From Prorocentrum cordatum (Eukaryota > Sar > Dinophyceae > Prorocentrales > Prorocentraceae), in contig CAUYUJ010018721.1 in assembly GCA_963575745.1 (NCBI GenBank), forward strand, positions 36,001 through 100,000: a stretch of 64,000 nucleotides of DNA, in the 5' to 3' direction. The translations under genes and the position numbers were made by a program. Positions within the stretch are counted from its first letter, which is position 1. The number at the start of each line of letters is the position of its first letter. This document shows positions 60,127-64,000 of this stretch, piece by piece. Under the pieces are notes generated by a model that ran no database searches, was not told the DNA's origin, and was given only the letters and a program-made list of their open reading frames with translations.

Positions 60127-60888
60127 AACCATATCTCTCGTGCTGTTCGGAAATGCGAGCTGAATATGCACCAAAAACTCATTGCTGGCCCGCGATTCTC
60201 GTTCAACCGTATTATGCGCGCTCGGCTTCGGGACCTGGGGCTCAGTCTTGAATGTCTCGATCTGGAATTAGTGAGTATTGCTACACAGGTCCGACTGGCT
60301 CATCAATCCAATGCTTTCTCCAGAATGCAACTACTGCTCAGGGACTTAGTTACGCAAGACGACTTCCACCCTCGCGCGAGGCATCCGTGGTGGCACCGCT
60401 CGTTCGCTCGCACCTTGGTCTCGACCTGGGCAGATAACATAGATCTTTGTTCGGATTTCCTGCAGGCCAAGGGATTCCAAAGGAAGCTGTTCAACCGTCT
60501 TCGCGCGCGCCCCGCCCTTGGCCCCCCCAAAAGTTGCCTGCGGGCGCCGGTGAATCGTTGGCTCCCAGGTGTTTCAGCTGCCCAGATTGCCGATGTTATT
60601 CAGGCGATCCGCAAGATTACTAAAGATAGTTCTCTGCATCTGGGTCTTGCTTTGCAACGAGTACTCTCCCGTGGTGCATGCACTAGTGCCCAATTTCACC
60701 GTGGACCTGAACGATGTTGTTGGAACTGTGGGAGCCCTGGAGCTTCTGATTCTATGGGGCATTATGCTGTATGTCCTCGGAGACTGAGTTTAGACCTCGC
60801 CCCTTGCCTCCTTCCTTTTTTTGCGAAGAGTCTTGATCCCGCTCTTTCGCTCTCATTGCCCCCCCCCCCCCTCCGTTTCCGAGTTTGA
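60127..60888 (+). pseudogene. LINE C-terminal region with CCHC-like finger
   Basis: Continues the LINE in a third frame: ISRAVRKCELNMHQKLIAGP, a helical region, and CCWNCGSPGASDSMGHYAVC (about 60714-60773), a C-x2-C...H-x4-C arrangement common at LINE ORF2 C-termini. No RNase H domain was recognised. The tail ends in a C homopolymer (60860-60870). Confidence 0.6.
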
Positions 60889-61040
60889 GACTGCTGTGCG
60901 TTTCACTCCATGACGGGTTCTTGTTTGTCCAAGCGCGCGTGATGGAGGGCTCTTGTCTCCCTGTCAAAGACTTCTTCAAAGCCCGCATTCGTCTTCACCG
61001 TAGAAGGCGCCCTAAGATTCAGGAAGCCTGGTCTCATGGA

Positions 61041-61110
61041 TAGGCGCGGCGAGCGCTGCGGAGATTCGGAAGATGCTGCCATATCACCTTGCAGACACAT
61101 CGAGAATTTT
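61041..61110 (+). pseudogene. Second LINE ORF1 start fragment
   Basis: GGCGAGCGCTG, GGAAGATGCTGC, TTGCAG and ACACATCGA align in order with the ORF1 start of the LINE at 56657-56730 (about 80% over roughly 60 bp, with a small deletion). Similarity ends by about 61110, and no SL relic precedes it. It is a 5'-end scrap of a related element. Confidence 0.55.
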
Positions 61111-61649
61111 AAACGTTCGACTGTCTCTGTGCTTGCCCCTTCTTTTTCCTGCCTGCCACTCTGCCTCTCAGCCTCTCTCTGCACCGCTGCTGCCGCGCGG
61201 CGCCGGCCTGTGGGCGGGGTGCGGTGTCGACCCGAGGTTCCCCGGAAGCCTCTCTCTGTTTGCCTCTCTCTGAATCCGTCTGTGGATTAGGGAGGGCCCC
61301 AGTTTCTTTTGCGGACGGCATGGGGCTCTGTCCATCCTGCGCAAGCCAGGGTGTGCAATGCCATGCTCTCCGCTTGCCTCTGTTGTATCCCCTGCCAACC
61401 GCAGGCTTCCGATGAAGTACAGCAAGGCACCCTCTCTCTTGTGCCGCGTGCCACTTGCGCTCCTTGGCTGAGGGGCCATGTGCGACACGAGATGGCGGTC
61501 GATGGCTTAATTGTTGATCGTGGTGCCCTCCGCCCCCTTCCTCTGGAGCTCGCACGCAGGACCTTATGTTACTTTTTTCCTGTCCGGACTTCATCACGTT
61601 GTCATCGCCCGCCGCCGCCGGTCTCGCTGCGGAAGAAAATTTCCCCCTC
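61111..61649. other. Unassigned sequence
   Basis: Contains CTCTCTCTG words with GCCTCTCT repeats near 61165 and 61255. No gene was recognised. Confidence 0.4.
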
Positions 61650-61937
61650 GTCCTCACCATCCTTGTCATCGTCATCATCGCCGTCATCATCATCAGCAGC
61701 ATCGCCATCATCGACATCGTCAGCGTCATCACAATCATCTGCGTCATCTTCATCATTATCCTCATCACCATTGCCGCCGTCATCGTCATCATCGTCATCA
61801 CCACCATCAGTACCTCATCATCAGCATCATCAGCGTCATCCTCAGCACCATCATCACCATCGCCATTTTCAGCATTCGCATCATCATCGTAAGCATCATC
61901 ATCATCAGCCTTCCCATCATCATCACAACCACCATTA
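61650..61937. repeat. Impure (ATC)n microsatellite
   Basis: CATCATCATCGTCATC-type repeats of about 285 bp. Similar in quality to the tracts at 45984-46157 and 56276-56483. Poly-Ser, poly-Ile and poly-His frames are artefacts. Confidence 0.9.
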
Positions 61938-63300
61938 GAAGCGTTCCCAATCCTGCTTCATGATCCCGTCCGCTGCCCTCCTTCGTCCTCCCCGTGGTTT
62001 TGCCGTATTATCGATGCCCGTTGCCTCCCTCTTGCATTCTGGATTCAGCTGGCTTTCGGCGCATCCCGTTGTGGTGCCCCCGCCTCAGAACGCCTCGTTG
62101 CCCCTGGCAACACAGCCTGTCTCTGCCGAGTGCACTGCGCATCGTCCACTTCCAATTTTTCGAAAAAATACTTGATTTTCTGGGGGGCAAGATCTTGTCA
62201 TTTCTAATTTTTCTATCCTGTGCTTCTTCCTGGCCGCTAGGGGGCCAGGAACAATTAGAACATAGCACACTGAGAAAAATGATCACGATTAGAAATGAAC
62301 GACGTGTATGGATTCCGTTTCTTGTCTTGCTCGTCAGCATGCAGGTTGGAGTCGTCGGCCGCGCATATGAGCTAGTTTGCCTCCAATATGCTACGCGTGG
62401 CGGTAACCAACTCCTCCGAATACCATGACGGTTTACTTTTGATGTCCGTCTTCGCATGTATTATGTATCCTCCTCCGTGCCATCCTCCGCCGGAACGTAC
62501 CCGCACGACCGCGTATCCACGGCATCACGCACCGGAGTTCAGACCGTGAAGTCGTGGACCTGGATAGGTGCACCAGTGCAAAAAATCGCGTCGGATCGCT
62601 GTAGTTCATATCATTGCTTCCGGGCCCACCGCGCGGGCCCGCGCATTATCGGGCTGGGATAGGAATGTGATGAGTCGGTCCAGAGCGTTCCAGAATGCTT
62701 TCAGAGCGTTCCAGAGCTTGTGGGAAAGGCCGCGGCGCCCGATGCATCTTCCAGGACCGCCGGACTTCAGAGATCCCCGATCTGTCCCGGTGCGCTTATG
62801 TCTCGATCCTGGCGTCGTCTTGCACTGGGGCCAGACCAGCCCGCGCCCACCCCAAGCGGTTGCGCAGCACGGGGCCACGAGGCTGCGCCCCCGCCGCCCG
62901 CCGCAGGGGCCCTTTCCCGCCGGCGCGGGCCCTGCGAGTCCCAGCGGCCCGCACCTTCGTCGGGGCGGCAGGCCAAGGCGAGGGCTCGCAAGTGGAGCAC
63001 AGGGCGTAATGGGAGCAGGCGGCCGCGAGGGGGCGCAGAGGCGGAGCGCGCGCTCGGAGCGCGAGCGACTGCGCGAGCAGCGCTGGAGGCGGCAGGCCTC
63101 CAGGAGCCCTCCGCTCGGACAGCCTCTCTCTCTCTCTCTCTCGTCCCTGCGCCCAGGTGGTTCTGGCAGTCTCCCCCGCCGCTGCGGCGCTCTCGGCGGC
63201 AGCGGTAGCCACCGCAGCTGGCCGCGGGGCTCGGGCCTCTGACGCCGTGCCTCGCCCACCCATCCTATGGTGCTGGCTCCTCGTTCTGAAGAGGCCGCGC
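61938..63300. other. Unassigned sequence
   Basis: 62160-62300 is AT-richer. 62685-62720 has three AGAGCGTTCCAGA-type words. 62800-63250 is very GC-rich, and 63122-63142 is a CT run. No gene was recognised. Confidence 0.4.
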
Positions 63301-63301
63301 C

Positions 63302-63535
63302 GCGCGTTTCTCCTCCTCCTCCTCCTCCTCCCTCCTCCTCCTCCTCCTCCTCCTCCTGATCCTCCTTCTCCTCCGCCTCCCGCCTCCCTCCTCCTCCTCC
63401 CTCCTCCTCCTCCTCCCTCCTCCTCCTCCTCCTCCTCCTCCTCCTCCTCCTCCTCACTCCTCCTCCTCACCCTCCTCCTCCTCCTCCTCCTCCTCCTCCT
63501 CCCCCCTCCTCCCCCTCCTCCCTCCTCCCCTCCCT
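63302..63535. repeat. (TCC)n field
   Basis: About 230 bp of TCC/CTCC with a few GAT, GCC and CAC interruptions. Confidence 0.95.
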
Positions 63536-63624
63536 GCCTCTGCCCCTCCCTGCCTCTGCCCCTCTCCGCCTCCGCAGGTCAACCATGTCGACAAACCCCT
63601 TGCACGATTCGTGGCCTCGTAGGG

Positions 63625-63767
63625 GTAAGTCGGGCCTGTCCCCCTACAGGAGGAATATTCAAAACTAGTAAAGAATAGTCAGGGGACGATTTGTTTGACA
63701 ATTGTTTCAAAAATATTGTTTGTTTTTTTCGCCCAAAATCCCCCTGTAGGGGGACAGGCCCGACCTA
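63625..63767. mobile_element. MITE-2 copy C
   Basis: Terminal inverted repeats: TAAGTCGGGCCTGTCCCCCT at the left and AGGGGGACAGGCCCGACCTA at the right. The AT-rich centre matches copy A (AGGAATATTCAAAACTAGTA; CCAAAATCCCCCTG). About 143 bp. There is no 27-bp flanking duplication here, unlike copy A. Confidence 0.8.
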
Positions 63768-63768
63768 A

Positions 63769-64000
63769 CAGTGGCAGGGTTCGCATGGCGGCCTCGGGCC
63801 ATCTCGGCGCGCCCCTTACGAGGACCGCCGCGGCCCAATAGGGAGCTCCACCGAAGGCCCCAGTGGCAGGGTTCGCATGGCAGCCTCGTGCGATTTCAGC
63901 ACACCCCTCACGAGAACCGTGGCCCCACAGGGAGCTCCACCGAAGGCCCCAGTGGCATGGTTCGCATGGCGGCCTAGGGCCATCTCGGCACACTCCTCAC
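63769..64000. repeat. Tandem repeat of about 90 bp, running off the window
   Basis: CAGTGGCAGGGTTCGCATGG starts units at 63769 and 63861 and, with one change, at 63950 (periods 92 and 89). The unit also contains AGGGAGCTCCACCGAAGGCC. The array begins two bases after MITE-2 copy C and continues past the window end. Confidence 0.85.

Larger units (their letters stand above)
56484..60890 (+). mobile_element. Decayed LINE (non-LTR) retrotransposon with a DinoSL relic at its 5' end
   Basis: Order: spliced-leader relic (56484-56505), structured 5' leader (56506-56654), coiled-coil ORF1-like region, APE endonuclease, RT, and a C-terminal Cys/His finger. All are on the plus strand, with several stops and frameshifts. 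The 5' boundary is sharp against ATC microsatellite. The 3' end is not defined (last coding similarity about 60774, open to 60888); no clear poly-A tail or target-site duplication was found. Confidence 0.75.

Noticed and set aside
1-64000. tRNA, rRNA, telomere repeats or organelle DNA
   Set aside because: I looked for cloverleaf-type signatures, conserved rRNA words and TTTAGGG-type arrays by eye and saw none. A covariance-model scan would be needed to exclude small RNAs.

Overview
The window looks like nuclear DNA of a dinoflagellate; the genus cannot be fixed from the sequence. The strongest evidence is a 21/22 match to the dinoflagellate trans-spliced leader (DinoSL) at 56484-56505, fused to the 5' end of a LINE-type retrotransposon. 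Supporting evidence is a probable GC-AG intron, high GC content, host genes cut into exons by introns filled with repeats, and reverse-transcriptase remnants of types common in dinoflagellates. Almost all very long open frames are artefacts of (GGA/TCC)n or (ATC)n tracts and GC richness. Only a small fraction of the window is supported as host coding sequence.

Layout. 1-7.6 kb: non-coding, with TCC/GGA tracts, minisatellites and the first copy of a MITE family (MITE-1). 7.8-8.8 kb: two exons of a protein-disulfide-isomerase/thioredoxin-fold gene, joined by an 801-bp GC-AG intron. 8.8-19.7 kb: non-coding, with a 36-bp-unit minisatellite field, a MITE-2 copy flanked by 27-bp direct repeats, and two foldback sequences. 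19.9-23.1 kb: a decayed minus-strand coding sequence (Cys-pair plus coiled coil) and a decayed plus-strand LINE reverse transcriptase into which MITE-1 has inserted. 23-28.9 kb: repeats. 28.9-33.4 kb: a ceramide synthase (LAG1/TLC) gene in two exons separated by about 3.3 kb of repeat-rich intron. 33.4-44.2 kb: repeat landscape (GGA tracts, a composite repeat, a large degenerate duplication, short-unit satellites, MITE-3).

46158-56277 is an essentially complete DIRS/PAT-like tyrosine-recombinase retrotransposon. It has one uninterrupted 3227-codon frame (Ala/Pro-rich gag-like region, RT, RNase H, YR) and split direct repeats in the order A1-ORF-B1-A2-B2. A1 and A2 are identical (56/56), and B1 and B2 differ at one base in 164. 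It sits inside an (ATC)n microsatellite; removing it restores the microsatellite around an AT dinucleotide, as expected for insertion of a circular intermediate by a tyrosine recombinase. Its recombinase nevertheless lacks the expected H-x-x-R pair.

56484-60890 is a decayed LINE (ORF1-like coiled coil, APE endonuclease, RT, zinc finger) whose 5' end is the DinoSL relic. This implies that a trans-spliced LINE transcript was copied back into DNA. 61-64 kb holds a second LINE ORF1 scrap, ATC- and TCC-rich tracts, a third MITE-2 copy and a tandem repeat of about 90 bp. No rRNA, tRNA, CRISPR array or prokaryotic-style operon was seen.
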